64,000 bases of DNA from Dactylorhiza incarnata (GCA_033032865.1 JAWHQI010000019.1:12194001-12258000); one strand, 5' to 3'; shown: positions 1 to 11,239, counted from the stretch's first letter. Made by a program: numbers and translations. The notes: generated by a model from the letters alone, not told the origin.

Positions 1-117
1 GGTCAACATTACATCTTATTGAATGTAGTGATTGAGATGGTACCTTAGTTTGTTAGTTGTATTTTTTTATATTGATTAATACATATATTAAAATAATTAA
101 AAAAAAAATTAAAAACG

Positions 118-205
118 TTTCCCGTATCCGTATTTTTTTAAAAATCGCGTTTCCCGTATCCGTTTCGTATCGTATCCCGTATCCCGTTTCCGTCCCGGTG
201 CAACG
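118..205. repeat. Short C/T-rich repeat of a cccgtatccgt-like motif
   Basis: An AT-rich stretch with poly-A tracts is followed by about six imperfect copies of a cccgtatccgt/cccgtttccgt motif, ending near the sequence cccggtgcaacg. This could be the terminus of an unidentified transposon or a small minisatellite. No matching partner was seen elsewhere in the window, so no family is assigned. Confidence 0.45.
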
Positions 206-727
206 TAGTAATTAAGTAGAGGAGCATCAGAGGAGTTACCTGTCTACTCAGTATCTGTCAGAGGTTGTGACAACTGGGGTTGCTGGATGTATGTTTGGGT
301 CGTATCCTTCTCTGGTATTCAATCACAAGTGATCATTTGCCACAACATTATTACCCCCTATAATTGGGGTGAAGACTCGTGTGATAAAGGAATAAAGGAC
401 TGAGTAGGAAGACATGTTTTCACTTCCAATATGTTGTCCCCCAGAAGTGGAGATTGAGTAAAGAAGGGCTCGTGCTCATGGACTGTGACATCCGTGAAGG
501 TTAGAATACGATGACTTAAAGGATGATAACATTTGTAACTCTTTTTATCAGATACATAACCTAAGAGGATACACCTAGTTGCTCGTGGCTCAAGTTTGGT
601 ACGATGATGGTGATGGATGTGGACATAAGCAACATACTCAAACACTCAAGCTTGCAGACTTGGCATGATAAGGACATAGGGAAAAATGGTGTCAAGAGTT
701 TGATTGGACTCCCAAGTATACTGTTAC

Positions 728-1126
728 GTGCCTCTTTGGTGGTTTGTCGGATGGCTGCGGGAGGGAGATGGAGTAGAGGATACAAAGGTATTCAACCCTA
801 GAAATGGTGGAGGAGATGAGAGAAGATGAAACCCTAGAGCGGAGGGATGAGAAGAGAAGAACCTTGATGAGGAAGAGAGGAAGCCCTAGAAGGGAGATTT
901 GGAAAGAAGTTTCTCATTCATTAGTTGATCTCAAATACAAAGCAAGACCTCCTTATATAAGGCCCAAATGACACGGGCATAAATACCCGCTACAAGGACA
1001 ATATGCGAAATATTAAAACACCTAAAATTCTCTAACTTGACTCATCATAATAAATACTCAACATAATAAAGACTCTATACAACATAATACTAATATAATA
1101 AGATAACTGGCGGTGGACCCATAACA
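728..1126 (-). mobile_element. Solo LTR inserted in the copia integrase
   Basis: This stretch interrupts the integrase reading frame between the LINRLPS segment and the sequence continuing below 725. Read on the minus strand it starts TGTTATGGGTCCACC and contains a TATA box (cttatataagg on the + strand near 953-963). It resembles the LTR of the gag-only element at 44492-46906, which starts TGTTATGGGC. Flanks gttacgtg (left) and gctacgtg (right) suggest a 5-bp target duplication with one mismatch. No internal region is present, so it is best explained as a solo LTR. The left edge is approximate. Confidence 0.6.
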
Positions 1127-1605
1127 GCTACGTGAGGGCAGACGATTGATTAGGTAGGTGATAGTAAGAAGAGCCTCACCCCAGTATATCTTAGGAACAA
1201 ACATATGAAAGAGTACTGTCCGAGGAACTTCAAGGAGGTGACGATTTTTCCATTTATTGAACTATCATTTTGTTGGGGGTATCAACGCACGTGAAGTCAC
1301 AGAGGATGTCATGCTCTTTAGTAAACTTCAAGAAATTGTGGTTAACATATTCTTTACCATTGCCAAAACACATGCCTTTTATAAATCTGTTGAATTCACT
1401 GTGAACCATACGATAAAATTGGATGACTTTAATTTTCTTTCTTATCAGGAATACCCAAGATACTCTAGTACAATCATCAATAGAAAACACCATTTGGCAC
1501 CATAAAGACTAGTAACATAAACATGACCCCAAGCATTCAAATGAGTAAGATCAAAAGGCTTGCTACTTGTAGTAATACTAGGATGAAAAGAAGGACGACA
1601 ACATT

Positions 1606-2145
1606 TTACAAATTCACAAATTTCACAACTAAACAATTCAACAAACTTCTTAAGACATAAAGTAAGAAACATGGTTTTAAGAAGCATAAAGGGTGGATGC
1701 CGTAGTCATTTGTGTTGGAGGATGATTCCAGAGGTATCCTCAGACTCTCGACACGAATGAAAAGACTTCTAGTCAGTCCCTCAAGACTTCTAGTCAGTCC
1801 CTCAAGACTTCTTAAGCAAGTGATCTTCTCCTCAACAATTCCAATCATCATCCCCATGGCCAGATGCTGAAATACACAATGAGAATGAAAGAATGTTACT
1901 ATACAATTTAAATCGGTAATTAATTTATGGACAATAATAGGGTTTGTGGACAATTTTGGAACATGAAAGTGAAAAGAGGGAGATGGATGATTAGTTCCAT
2001 TACCAGTTACTAATGTTTGTGATCCATCAACAACAGTAATGGTGTTTTGATGATAAAATGATGCAAAATTAGTTTTAGAGAAAACCATGTGGTCTGTAGC
2101 TCCTGAGTCAAAATGCATGTTGATCAACAACAATAGTTGAAACAT
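1606..2145 (-). pseudogene. Copia protease and pre-integrase fragment
   Basis: The longest intact stretch of the minus-strand copia remnant. Near its start it carries the aspartic-protease motif DSGATDHM, followed by sequence that in copia leads to the strand after the active site (VVDGSQTLVTGNG). The second half is frame-shifted and rich in a direct repeat around 1760-1815, where the segment encoding SLEGLTR occurs twice. The protease would process the Gag-Pol polyprotein in virus-like particles. This copy is not functional: the frame runs out and the integrase lies in other frames. Confidence 0.6.
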
Positions 2146-2787
2146 TAAGGGATTTTGAACTTTGGTTCTTGCCGGTCATGGCAATGGTGCAAGTACTCGA
2201 GGGCTTACTAAGGGAACCAATAAGGGTTCGTGGTCTCTCTAACTCATCTTTACTAAGAGCTGAGATTTCATCAGCAGTACTGTCTTTGACTTTACGTATT
2301 GTCTCATATGTTGTCCTAGATGCAGCAAGATTCGCTTGATTACACTGGAAGCCTTTAAAAATCTTCGGTATGACTTAGAAACCTATTATTTTCCACGAAG
2401 CATGAAGTAGTTCTCCTTGGTATGGACATTTTTTGTAGTAAGCTCACTAGTTGTCCTCTCGATTAGGTCTGGGAGCAGTGTGTGAGAGAATATCTAGATT
2501 TGACAGATTTACTAGTCTGTAGGGCGGATATGTTAGTCGATTTGTCATTCATCATATGTTCATAACTACCCTACGACTCTTCCCTCTAGTAGAATATAAA
2601 ACTTCAGAGAGTGATGAAAGTCTTTCCTTACCCAGAATCCGCACACAGATGGGATCATATTCAGAGTCCAATCAAGAAAGAAACTCAAAGTTCCCATCTC
2701 TCTCGACAAAGGTTGCCAGGGTGGAAGCAACTTTGTTGCATTCCATCTTCAGATTCTGGTATTTATTTAGCTTTATTCACAGACCAT

Positions 2788-2973
2788 TCAAGCTCCCATA
2801 ATAGTCGATGAGAGATAAGTAACCTTTGTTTCATGGAAAAAAAGATTTGTCTTCAACTCATTGTATGTGGCGATATGTTGCTCCATAGAATAAGTATGAC
2901 GAAGATTGTCCCGGAATAAGTTAGACAAGAACATGAAATTGTTGCTCACATCGGGTGTCACTGAATTCCACAA
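2788..2973 (-). pseudogene. Copia gag (UBN2-type) fragment
   Basis: A 61-codon minus-strand stretch beginning MWNSVTPDVSNNFMF and continuing to MEQHIATYNELK. This pattern is typical of the central part of plant copia Gag, where the protein is read as mutations in a single peptide arm. It belongs to the same remnant as the protease and integrase fragments at 358-2145. It lacks the amino-terminal half and the zinc knuckle. Confidence 0.55.
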
Positions 2974-2990
2974 CTATGTCATGATAAGAG

Positions 2991-4322
2991 AATCTTCGTC
3001 ATCACATTTGCCAAATTTAGCATCAATGACGCAGGTTGGGCTGTGAAAGTTGTGCCGACACTAATGCAAGCTTATGTGAGTGGTGATGGGTTGACCCGAC
3101 AAATCTAAATTTTATGATGTATGCACTATTTGAATTAATCCAAAATTAAATTTAGCGGTAAATTAAGTAGGCTAAGCAAAACAAGCAAGACCTTCACCAC
3201 AATTTCAAGTAAGCAAACAAACACGTCCTCCTTGACACGAAGGGTTTCAAGCTATACTTTAACAAACGAGAGTTATAAGAAAATGCATCAAAAGCACAAC
3301 AAGCAAAGACTTATATGCGATATGCATTATCATCCACGGTATTCAATAATAAAAGTGAAAACACAATATTAAGAACTCATGATTAAGGGATTCTGCAATG
3401 GGTGGTGTTGGAGGCCGGTTGAAGCGAGTTGGAGGCGGCGTTGGAGGCAACAAACAAGGGTGAGGGCTTGTAACAGGCGGGCTGCTATTGGAGGTGACAA
3501 AAAATGGATGAGTTGTGGCAAGGGTGAAGCTTCCTGTAGGCGTCAGTCAGGGGCTACTGTGGGGAAAATGAAGTCCTCGACTGGTGGAGGAGAAGCTTGC
3601 GGTTGTGGAGGGAGATGGCATATGCGACAGGTAGACGAGGAACTGGCGGCTGTGGGAGCTGTTTCTGCGGCAGGGAGGAGGAATCCGGCGGATTTGGGAG
3701 GTGGTTCCTATAGTAGGGAGGAGACGGCGGTTCTGGGAGGTGGTTCATGCGGCAGGTAGGAGGAATCAGCGGTTCAAGGCTGCCGACGACTGTGGGAGGG
3801 GAGGGAAATAGTGGTGGTTCCCGCGACTCGAGCGAGAAAGGCGATGAGGAAGGGGGTTGGGGAGAGCGGTTCTTTTGGAAAGGAGGCATGTGGCTAGGGA
3901 TGTACTGAGGGAAATCGTGGAAATAACTGAATGCTTACGGGAATAATAGGAAAAACCGAAAATATCTAGGGTGTCGCACCCCAGGGTCTTGCGGCTTCAC
4001 ACCGTGATGTTAATGCCGGCTCTAGAGTCTCTCACAACTCTAACAATACCTCAAAATGACAGTCCTCCCCCTTATTTATAGCGAAAGGGGGGCTAGGGCA
4101 CCCGACGTGAACAATTATCATTGGCCGCTACGTCTGATGCCCAAATAACACTAAAGATGTCCAAAATAAAAAAAAAACAAAATACCTAGAAGATGTAAAA
4201 ACGACGCTCCGGATGCGCTCGTGGTGTTGGATCGGCGAACTGATCAACGCCTTCTGCGGGAGTACACAAATGCGGGCCCCGCCTAGTGGTGGCCCGAAGT
4301 CCAGTGTCAATCCTGTTCCCCA
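2991..4322. other. No gene: non-coding repeat-derived DNA with a purine-rich low-complexity block
   Basis: AT-rich sequence at 3000-3390 passes into a G/A-rich block at about 3395-3880, made of variants of gttggaggcggc and ggcaggtaggaggaatc. Both strands of that block give open frames, but the predicted peptides are low-complexity and are read as composition artefacts. A promoter-like tatttatag at 4074-4082 within a pyrimidine-rich context suggests remains of an LTR at about 3960-4120. No partner LTR was found. Confidence 0.4.
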
Positions 4323-4440
4323 TCAATCGGTTTTGGCAATTGTAGGTCCTTCAATATGATTCAATTTCCTTCTCTCTTTTAGAGTAGTGCGGATAACTTG
4401 AGCCCATTGGAGATAATTCTTCCTACGACAATATGTGGTG
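4323..4440 (-). pseudogene. Copia gag amino-terminal fragment (minus strand)
   Basis: The minus strand encodes the motif NYLQWAQVIRTTLKERRKL followed by NHIEGP, a hallmark of the amino-terminal part of plant copia Gag. Only about 40 codons remain. The fragment stands head to head with an unrelated plus-strand copia fragment starting near 4530, so two different elements were joined here by deletion or nested insertion. Confidence 0.6.
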
Positions 4441-4529
4441 GAGAACAGGAAAATCATTAGGGCTAAGATGAGGAACAAACATGTTGGCAGAACCTTATAT
4501 CCGCCAGCCAACTCGCATCCTGCTTTCTC

Positions 4530-5222
4530 ACAGTGGACACCCCTATGGAGCTTCACCTTCAGCTACGTCCGGATGATGGGGTTCTACTCTCTGATCCTAC
4601 TCTCTATCGTCACCTTGTTGAGAGTCTCGTCTACCTCACTATTACTTAGTCCGACATTGCCCATGTTGTTCATGTGTTGAGCCAGTTTGTTAGTACACCT
4701 ACCTCCGTGCATTATGATCACCTGTTGCGGCTCCTGCGCTATCTCCAGACGACAACTTCACGTGGTCTCTTCTTCTCCAGCTGTAGTTCTCTACAACTCC
4801 GTGCTTACTCGGATGCTACCTGGGCCAGTGATCCTATTGACCATCAATCTGTCACTGGTTTCTGTCTGTTCTTGGGTTCTTCACTTATGACATGGAAGTC
4901 CAAGAAATAGACTGATGTTTTTCGTTCCAGCACTGAGGCTGAGCTTCGGGCCGTGACTACCGCCGCCGAGGATATTATTTGGCTCCGTTGGTTTCTTGAG
5001 GACCTTGGTGTCTCTTCTCTAGATCCTACTCCACTCCATTGTGACAACACCGGTGCCATTCAAATTAATCTAAACCCAGTGAAGCACTCACTCTCCAATC
5101 ATATTGGTGTTGATGCTTTCTTCCTACGTGAGCAGTATGGTCGTGACACTCTTGCTCCTTGTTTTGTTTCTTCCAAGCAGCAGCTTGCAGATTTCATGAC
5201 TAAGCCCCAGATGCGGACCTAA
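4530..5222 (+). pseudogene. Copia reverse transcriptase tail and RNase H (plus strand), broken
   Basis: The carboxyl-terminal part of a copia polyprotein. It begins in the VDTPMELH region, then shows SDIAHVVHVLSQFV, the RNase H block AYSDATWASDPIDHQSVTGF, TEAELRA, LHCDNTGAI and the tail LADFMTKPQ. RNase H degrades the RNA strand during reverse transcription. Two in-frame TAG stops interrupt it, near 4652 and at 4908-4910, the second where the family normally has KKQ. Everything upstream is missing, so this is a 5'-truncated copy. It is followed directly by its own polypurine tract and 3' LTR. Confidence 0.8.
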
Positions 5223-5270
5223 CATGCCTATCTATTGTCCAAACTCTCGGTGTTTGATCTCCCGTGAGTT

Positions 5271-5425
5271 TCGGGGGGTGGGGGTGTTAGATTTATTGTA
5301 CATTCTATATGGTAGACCTAGCTTAGGCTCACCTTGGGTGTTGTGATCACCCTCTCATGTATGTGTATATATACTCTATTGTTGGTGTGAATACTATACT
5401 AGTCATTCTTTCAATCTATCAGAAA
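5271..5425 (+). mobile_element. Polypurine tract and 3' LTR of the truncated copia
   Basis: The tract tcggggggtggggg (5271-5284) precedes a TGTTAGATTTATTG LTR start at 5285. The LTR contains a TATA-like tgtatatatactc near 5363 and seems to end near cttcaatctatca at about 5425. The end is approximate because the 5' LTR is missing and no target duplication could be matched. Confidence 0.6.
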
Positions 5426-5484
5426 TGACGGACACCATCGCAACGAAGATGACGGCGGAAGAGAGCTAGTTACGATTCCTACTC

Positions 5485-5498
5485 GCTCTGATAACATG
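5485..5498 (-). promoter_or_regulatory. Degenerate primer-binding site of a minus-strand LTR element
   Basis: The sequence gctctgataacatg is one or two changes from the complement of the common TGGTATCAGAGC initiator-tRNA primer site, followed by LTR-like TG at about 5497. It suggests the remains of a minus-strand element whose 5' LTR would begin here and extend towards the exon at 5708. The LTR right end was not located. Confidence 0.4.
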
Positions 5499-5707
5499 TA
5501 GGAAATAATAATCTCATTGTTTCTCCATCATTTTAAGGTAGTATATATACAATTTCAGTCAAGGCCTAAATGCCCTCAAAGACCAAATAACAAAACAACT
5601 TCTACAAGAATAATATTTACAACAATTCATATATTTTATTTCGGTCTGTCAGATTTTCCTTTTAAATTTAGGATTTTCAGGATTCTGATTATTTTGTTTT
5701 GAGCCAG

Positions 5708-5806
5708 TTGAAGGATCTTCAGGTTTTTACTATTGTACGTGTCATATTCCAACTATCTGAAGAGATTCCCTGTATATCTGCTGTTGTTGTTGCTCTCCTT
5801 TCAGAG
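5708..5806 (+). CDS. SYT7: Exon of SYT7/CLB1-like C2 lipid-binding protein: SMP-domain segment
   Basis: A 99-bp, phase-0 exon encoding 33 residues that start LKDLQVFTIVRVIFQL and end SAVVVALLSE. It is flanked by a T-rich tract with a gccag acceptor and a gtatgt donor. The sequence matches, from memory of the family, the late part of the SMP (synaptotagmin-like mitochondrial lipid-binding) domain of plant synaptotagmin-7/CLB1 (NTMC2 type 4). That domain binds and transfers lipids at membrane contact sites. The next exon in the family continues with PKPRIDY, which is found at 37359, so the two are joined across a 31.5-kb intron. Upstream exons (membrane anchor and first part of SMP) are not in the window. 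The name rests on remembered similarity; another NTMC2 paralogue is possible. Confidence 0.85.
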
Positions 5807-6231
5807 GTATGTATAACATAGTATGTACCTACATGTGAAGTTTCTATTGCATTCTTTTCAAAAATTATACTTGTATGAATGATGCTGTCCGGAGTTGAAT
5901 TTAGACATTAACTGATGATTGTTTTAGTGCTTTTGCAGTTGTGCTTCAGTGTTAATGATTAAAACATTTGTAATACTAGGGGAGTGGTGGTAGTTCTTGG
6001 GTGTTTGAATCTTTGAACAACACCCACATATCTTTTATCCTAAAGATATGGAATACATGTTTCAGATGACAGTGCAAGTTTATTATTAGTTATTATGTTT
6101 CTTTAACAAGTTCCGTTCTGTGAGATATAATGTAAGCGCACATTACAGAAGATTCAGTTTTTTTTTCTTGCTGAGGTTAGTTACTAATCTAAGGTTCTCT
6201 TATTTATCATCTTCAGTTTAATGTTACACAT
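5807..6231 (+). other. Host intron sequence (start of the 31.5-kb intron)
   Basis: AT-rich unique-looking sequence after the gtatgt donor. No open frame or element terminus was seen. Together with 21526-21761 and 36747-37358 it is the only part of this intron not assigned to a mobile element, about 1.27 kb in all. This suggests the ancestral intron was ordinary in length. Confidence 0.6.
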
Positions 6232-6464
6232 TGTGGATGAATTTGGAGGTACTTGTTTTAGTAGCACCTTGCAAGATCCCTCTAAGAGTTATTCTCTCTT
6301 AATAGAGCCCAAAACAAGATAATGATTCTAGATGCATAAAAGATTCACTACCACTCACTTATATAGGTGAGAGTGTGACATATATAATTATGGAAATGCC
6401 CTAAGGTTACATAGGTAAATAGGAGGATATGTTGATGAGCTTGGAAGTCATCTTCATATCAATA
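6232..6464 (-). mobile_element. LTR a of the minus-strand gypsy gag array
   Basis: A 233-bp LTR beginning tgtggatgaatttgg and ending tcttcatatcaata. It aligns along its length with 19511-19801 and more loosely with 21246-21525. On the minus strand a TATA box lies in cctatataag (single copy, near 6357). The sequence to its right (tactccattcctaaaatcg) is the complement of the polypurine tract and of the polyprotein tail LDLEDKFDF. It is therefore the 3' LTR of a minus-strand element. Confidence 0.75.
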
Positions 6465-7525
6465 CTCCATTCCTAAAATCGAACTTGTCCTCAAGGTCGA
6501 GGCCCGTAGGGGTCATCAGCCAACGATAAAGGATCCAAGTCAACAAAGTAGGGATCGAAGTTTTCGGCACCGAGTGGCAAGCACAAGTCCTCGAGAGGAC
6601 ATCTGTGGATGGGGGAGTATGGTTGGTGACCGTAAAAGCAGAGACCCTTGCGGTGAAGCTCGAGGTACTGTTGGTGAGATTAACGTTGGGGTGGTGGGGG
6701 TACTGGTGGAGGCAGGATTGGCGAAACTGGAGGTGGCAGTAGGAGCTGATCAACATGGGTCCAGGTAAAGGCGTGCGATATAGGCGATGTAGAGGTTGTT
6801 GAGGTTCCGGCGGTGGCAGAGGCTGGCTGGGTGGCCGGGTAGAGGATGGATGGGGTGCATAGAGTTTCTCACCGACGAAGCGAGCTTGCTCCATGGAGCA
6901 GAAGAGAGTAGTCGGGTTGTGGACACAAAGGCGCGCCCAGATGGGGGCAGTAAGCCTGCGAGAAAATACCCCAGGTAATGGCCAGGAGATAGTCTGGTGA
7001 CGTGCGTGGCGACCTCAGTGAACTCATTGATGTAGGTGGCGATGGTGTCATACTAACGAATGGAGCTGAGACGCTCATAAGAATTACCGGCTTAGCGCGT
7101 GTCACAGTGGCAGAGGAGTTCCTTCGTCAAGGTGGGCCAAGAGAGATCAGGGACATGTTGATGCATCCAGCGTACCAGCACCCAGTGGAGCGTATACCCC
7201 TCCATATAGATAGTCGTCATGAGAACCTTTTGGTTGGCCCGGGTGGACTGTAGATCGTACGACGCAAACGATCCAATTAAAGAGGTCAGTTTCATCGAAC
7301 ACCGAAATCTCAATCCTGCGAAGGTGGGCCTGATTGACATTCTTAGTGTGGTGTATGAACTGCTTGTAGTCAATGGAGGGCCGGTGGGGCGGCGATGGAG
7401 GTTTTACTGGGGCTGATGAAAGATTCACAATAGTGGTCGCAAGACCGCGAAGGAGAAAAGTAAGATCTTCTAATTGGGCTTTTAGCCGATCCAAGCAAGT
7501 GGAATCGATGGAGGCCGAAGAGGAG
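6465..7525 (-). pseudogene. Gypsy-type gag remnant, unit 1 (left part)
   Basis: Minus-strand fragments of a Ty3/gypsy-like Gag: RRIEISVFDETDLFNWI near 7310, MTTIYMEGYTLHWV near 7210, then HVPDLSWPTLTKELLCH near 7130. The gag continues beyond the Sirevirus insertion into 19389-19510. At the left end it carries only the short polyprotein tail LDLEDKFDF next to the LTR. Protease, reverse transcriptase and integrase are absent, so the element depended on others for mobility. Several frameshifts break the frame. The sister unit at 19802-21245 has the same order without the Sirevirus. Confidence 0.7.
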
Positions 7526-7530
7526 ATGCT
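7526..7530. repeat. Target-site duplication ATGCT (left) of the Sirevirus-like element
   Basis: ATGCT lies directly left of the TGTTGGAACA LTR start. The same five bases follow the 3' LTR end at 19384-19388. The undisturbed sister sequence near 20762-20795 shows the target site without the insertion. Confidence 0.9.
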
Positions 7531-9248
7531 TGTTGGAACATGCTTTCCGCATCTCTTGGTTTGACAATAACAAATCCTATTGTATTTGATCATACTTGTT
7601 TTGTGTTTATAGTATGCAGGATTCTGTGCTTTCAAATCTCCATGCTGCTGTGTTGTTGTTGCTACCGCGCCGCGTTAACTTTACCGATGGCGCTAGCAAA
7701 CCGCTGAGAAGAAACCGCTGAGACGAAACCGCTGAGACGAAACCGCTGAGAAGGAAACCGCTGAGAAGATCTGAAAGTTCTACCGCGCAGCGTTAAGCCT
7801 ACCGCTGGCGCTAACAACCGCTGAGAAGAAACCGCTGAGAAGGAAACCCGCGTTCGACGAACTGGATGCTCCGTTCGACGAACTGGGTTCGACGAACTCG
7901 GTGCTCCGTTCGACGAACGACGAACGCGGAAGCCCATTCGACGAAATTCATATCAGGGCGTTCGACGATCGACGAAAGCTGAGGCCCGTTCGACGAACTG
8001 CAGCTCTACCGCGACGCGTTAGCACTAACGCTGGCGCTAGCGTCCGAAAGACGAAATGGTGTTCGAAGAAAATGATGCCGTTCGATGAACCAGATTGAGA
8101 TCGACGAAAGCTGAGGTCAGCTCGACGAAGATGCGCCCGACGAAATGATCTACCGCGGAGCGCTAGCACTAACGCTGGCGTTAGCATTTTTGGAAACTAT
8201 TGCAGAATGGAAAGTGGAGAAAAAGGATTGTCGACGGGTCGCTATGTTTGACAAGTACTATCGCGGCGCGTTAGGTCTAACGCCCGGCGGTAGCTTTTGG
8301 AAACATCCCGTCTGCAGTTGATTGAGGGGCAAATTTGGAAAGAGATATTGGCTGAAGGAAGGAAATCGCACTATCGCGGGGCGATAGTGATACCGCGGCG
8401 CGCTAGGCTGTCACAACCGTTTGCGCTCAGAAGTTGCCTTAACTGTCACGATCCGTGTGCGCGTCGTGTCACTATCGCGGGGCGGTAGTACTAGCGCAGG
8501 CGGTAGCTGTCGAATCTATTTAAAGAGCAGCGCCTCCTTCGTTGTGGCTTGCTGTTACAGAAGTTATTGGAGCCTTACTTTCAGAGCACACGAGTGAACT
8601 TTCAGAAGCAGCCCGAAGAACTCCATCAACGTTCGTGAACGCAAAAGAACTTGAAGACCAATACGATCGCATCTACATCGACATCAAGTTCTACTTTTGA
8701 GGGAGTTTCTAGTTTGTGTCTTGTTTTATTTTTCTTATTGTAACCTTTAAATCTTTTGTTCAGTAGAGGAACTCGCCACACGACGACTAGGGCCTTGCGG
8801 GGACTAGGGGGAAATTCGCCTCGTGTTGGCGACTAGGTCTAGGGTGTAGATCCAAGGAGTGCTTAAGGCCTTTCCGGTGAGGGAAGGGCTAGAGCGGCTT
8901 GAGGCCTTGTCTAGGGAGAGATAGGCTAAAGCCAACCGGTCCTTGAGAGAAGGGTCGGTATAGAAAATCAAAAGAGTTTTCATTGGTCGCCTCTTTCCAA
9001 GCGTTATTGGGAAAAGTTTTGTAATCGTTTTTACTTCCAGTTAATGATTAATGAAAATATGTTTACTGTTTCATCTCTGAGTCGTACTCTGTGATTCTCA
9101 TTGTTCAAAAGTAAAAGTATTCTCACTGTTGTCTAACACCGAGCGCTAACACTACCGCTGGCGGTAGTGTCTGAGAATTATTTTCTCTCATAATCTTTGA
9201 ATTTTTAAAACCCTTATTCACCCCCTCTGGGCGCCTACAGATCCAACA
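7531..9248 (+). repeat. 5' LTR of the Sirevirus-like element
   Basis: 1,718 bp, TG...CA ended (TGTTGGAACA to GATCCAACA). It is rich in CpG. It contains clusters of accgctgagacga (7690-7770), a run of gttcgacgaac-like units (7850-8130) and several copies of palindromes of the taccgccggcggta type (for example 8280-8295 and near 9160). A TATA-like tatttaaag occurs near 8517. It matches 17647-19383 with scattered substitutions and small indels. Confidence 0.9.
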
Positions 9249-9250
9249 AG

Positions 9251-9262
9251 TGGTATCAGAGC
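9251..9262 (+). promoter_or_regulatory. Primer-binding site (initiator-Met tRNA type)
   Basis: TGGTATCAGAGC starts two bases after the 5' LTR end. It is the classic plant copia primer site complementary to the 3' end of initiator methionine tRNA. Confidence 0.9.
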
Positions 9263-9297
9263 TAGGTTATTCCAATTCGGTCTAACAACCGGGAATA

Positions 9298-11239
9298 ATG
9301 GCGCTCCGTGATCTCGCTTTCCTTGAGGGGCAGGGCATAAGTAGACCTCTGTTGTTTACTGGAACTGATTATAATTACTGGAGAACGCGTATGCGTTGTT
9401 TTCTGATAAATTTAGATCTAGATGTATGAGCATGTATTGAAACTCCATACACTTCTCCTACATACATTGTTGGAGAAGTTACCATGGAAAAACCTAGGGA
9501 TAAATAGGATGATGGAGATAAGACTAGGTGTAAGAATAATGCGAAAGCAATGAATGCTCTGTTCTGTGCTCTTGATAGGACTGAATTTAATAGAGTAAGT
9601 GCATGTGAAACAACTTATGATATTTGGAACTTATTAGAAATAACGCATGAAGGTACCTCGCAGGTCAAAGACTCAAAAACTATTCCAACTGGAATCTGAA
9701 TTTGAGAGGTTCAGGATGGATCCGAATGAGGACGTCGACACTATGTACACTCGATTCACCAAGATCGCCAACGCCTCAAAAATTCTTGGAAAGACATTCT
9801 CAAACGACGACTTGGTGAGAAAGCTTCTTCGATTACTCCCACCAAAGTTCAATCCAAAGGTGACGGCGATTTCCGAATCGCATGATCTTAGGTGGCTCCA
9901 AATTGAGAGCCTCATTGGGAACCTCAAAACCCATGAGGTAGAACTCAAGATTCAAGAAGAGGAGTACAACAAGGAGCCGAAGAAGAAAGCCTTGGCACTG
10001 AAGTCAAGAAAAGAAGATGACGACGAGGAAGATGACGAGGAGAGTTTATTTGTGAAGAAGTTTACTAAATTCATGAAAAATCCGGAAAGGAGAAACACCT
10101 TCCGGAAATTTTTTCGCAAAGGCTCCTCATCCAAAAGAGAGAAGAAGGAGAAGTCTAGCGACGACGACGAAGAGCCGCCACCTCCCAAGTGCTTCCACTG
10201 TAGGAAGACCGGGCATATTAGAAGTCAATGCCCAAAATTCCTGAAAGAGCAAAAAGAAAAATGGGTTAAAGGAAAGGAGAAGAAGGTTTTATAAGCAACA
10301 ACATGGGATGACTCTTCCTCCGGTTGCCCAAGTAGTTCAAGCTCAAGCGATGATGATGAGGCAAACTTGTGTCTTATGGGGAAAAGCAATGAATCAACCG
10401 ACGACGAGTGCAGTGTCCAAAGCGACACTGAGGTAATCCCCTCTAACTATGATGATCTTTATTCCGAATATTTAAGAACTTGCAAATCTTGTGGCAAAAC
10501 TTTAAAAGATCATGATTTACTTAAAACTGAAAATAAATTTCTTTTGAAACAAAATCAATAATTATGTAAGGAAGTTTTTGCTTTGGTAAAGGAGATGGAG
10601 TCTTGCCAAAAGAATGATGATCTTTTGGCAAGGACTAGCAAACTCGAAGTTGATCTTTCTAATGCTCTCTCAAATATCGAATCACTCACGAAACAAAAGA
10701 GAGACTTAGAAAGAAATTTAAAACTCTCTCTTTCTAATGTTGAAAATGAAAAGAAAATTTTTGCAAATAGATGCAGATATCTAGTTAGTGAAAATTTTGC
10801 ATTAAAAGCTAAAATCCATGACCTTAACTTAACCATAGAAAAATTCGGGGTTGGCCAGAAAAGTCTTGATATGATTTTGGCCAACCAAAGGCATGGTAGT
10901 GCAAAAACTGGTCTATGTTTTGTCTCTGCTAACTACCGCCCGGCGGTAACTGCTAACGCTGGCGGTAGTAACAAAACTGTTAATTCTTCGAATAACCACA
11001 GATCTGAAATTTATTCTGCTGATTCCCCATCCTCCAGCAAGAGTCCACAACAAAAACTGAAAAAGGTCTCAACCCCTTTTGTGTTATGTGCCAAGTGCCA
11101 TCACTTCGGACATACTTTGGACTCTTGCAGGATGAAGGGTCGATGTACGGTCAAGCAAATCTGGGTGCCTAAGGTTTCCACCTATTCTATGGGAGGAATC
11201 ACTTGGGTATCCGGATCTTTACTCTCATCTTCTTGTTAG
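9298..11239 (+). pseudogene. Sirevirus gag with zinc knuckles and coiled coil, broken
   Basis: The likely start is the ATG at 9298 (MALRDLAFLEGQG), soon followed by WRTRM, typical of copia Gag. Stops occur at 9427-9429 and 9505-9507, and the frame shifts near 9660-9680. From 9647 one frame continues with FERFRMDPNEDVDTMYTRF, an acidic linker and a zinc knuckle CFHCRKTGHIRSQC near 10192. After stops at 10292-10294 and 10559-10561 a long charged heptad-like segment (10583-10880) suggests a coiled coil. It is followed by a second Cys/His knuckle CAKCHHFGHTLDSC near 11090. Gag forms the virus-like particle and packages RNA. The length beyond the first knuckle is large, as in Sireviruses. Confidence 0.8.

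Larger units (their letters stand above)
230..2990 (-). mobile_element. Degraded Ty1/copia retrotransposon (minus strand), gag-protease-integrase part
   Basis: Read on the minus strand from right to left, the order is gag remnant (2788-2973), protease (around 2100), integrase (1690-1140 and 720-540) and the start of the linker towards reverse transcriptase (540-358), which is the copia order. Motifs seen are a protease-type HFDSGATDHM near 2100, integrase-core DDCTRVSWVF near 1470, a degenerate GNGKEYVNHNF near 1350, and LINRLPS near 1150. The reading frame is broken many times and is interrupted by an LTR insertion at about 728-1126. Reverse transcriptase and RNase H would lie left of the window. 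It is an old, inactive copy. Confidence 0.8.

Noticed and set aside
3379..3889. Two overlapping frames (126 and 111 codons) on opposite strands
   Set aside because: The region is G/A-rich low-complexity sequence; both peptides are repeats of the same composition.
7690..8130. CRISPR-like or satellite array
   Set aside because: The repeats are irregular in spacing, recur in both LTRs of one retrotransposon, and the DNA is a plant nuclear sequence.
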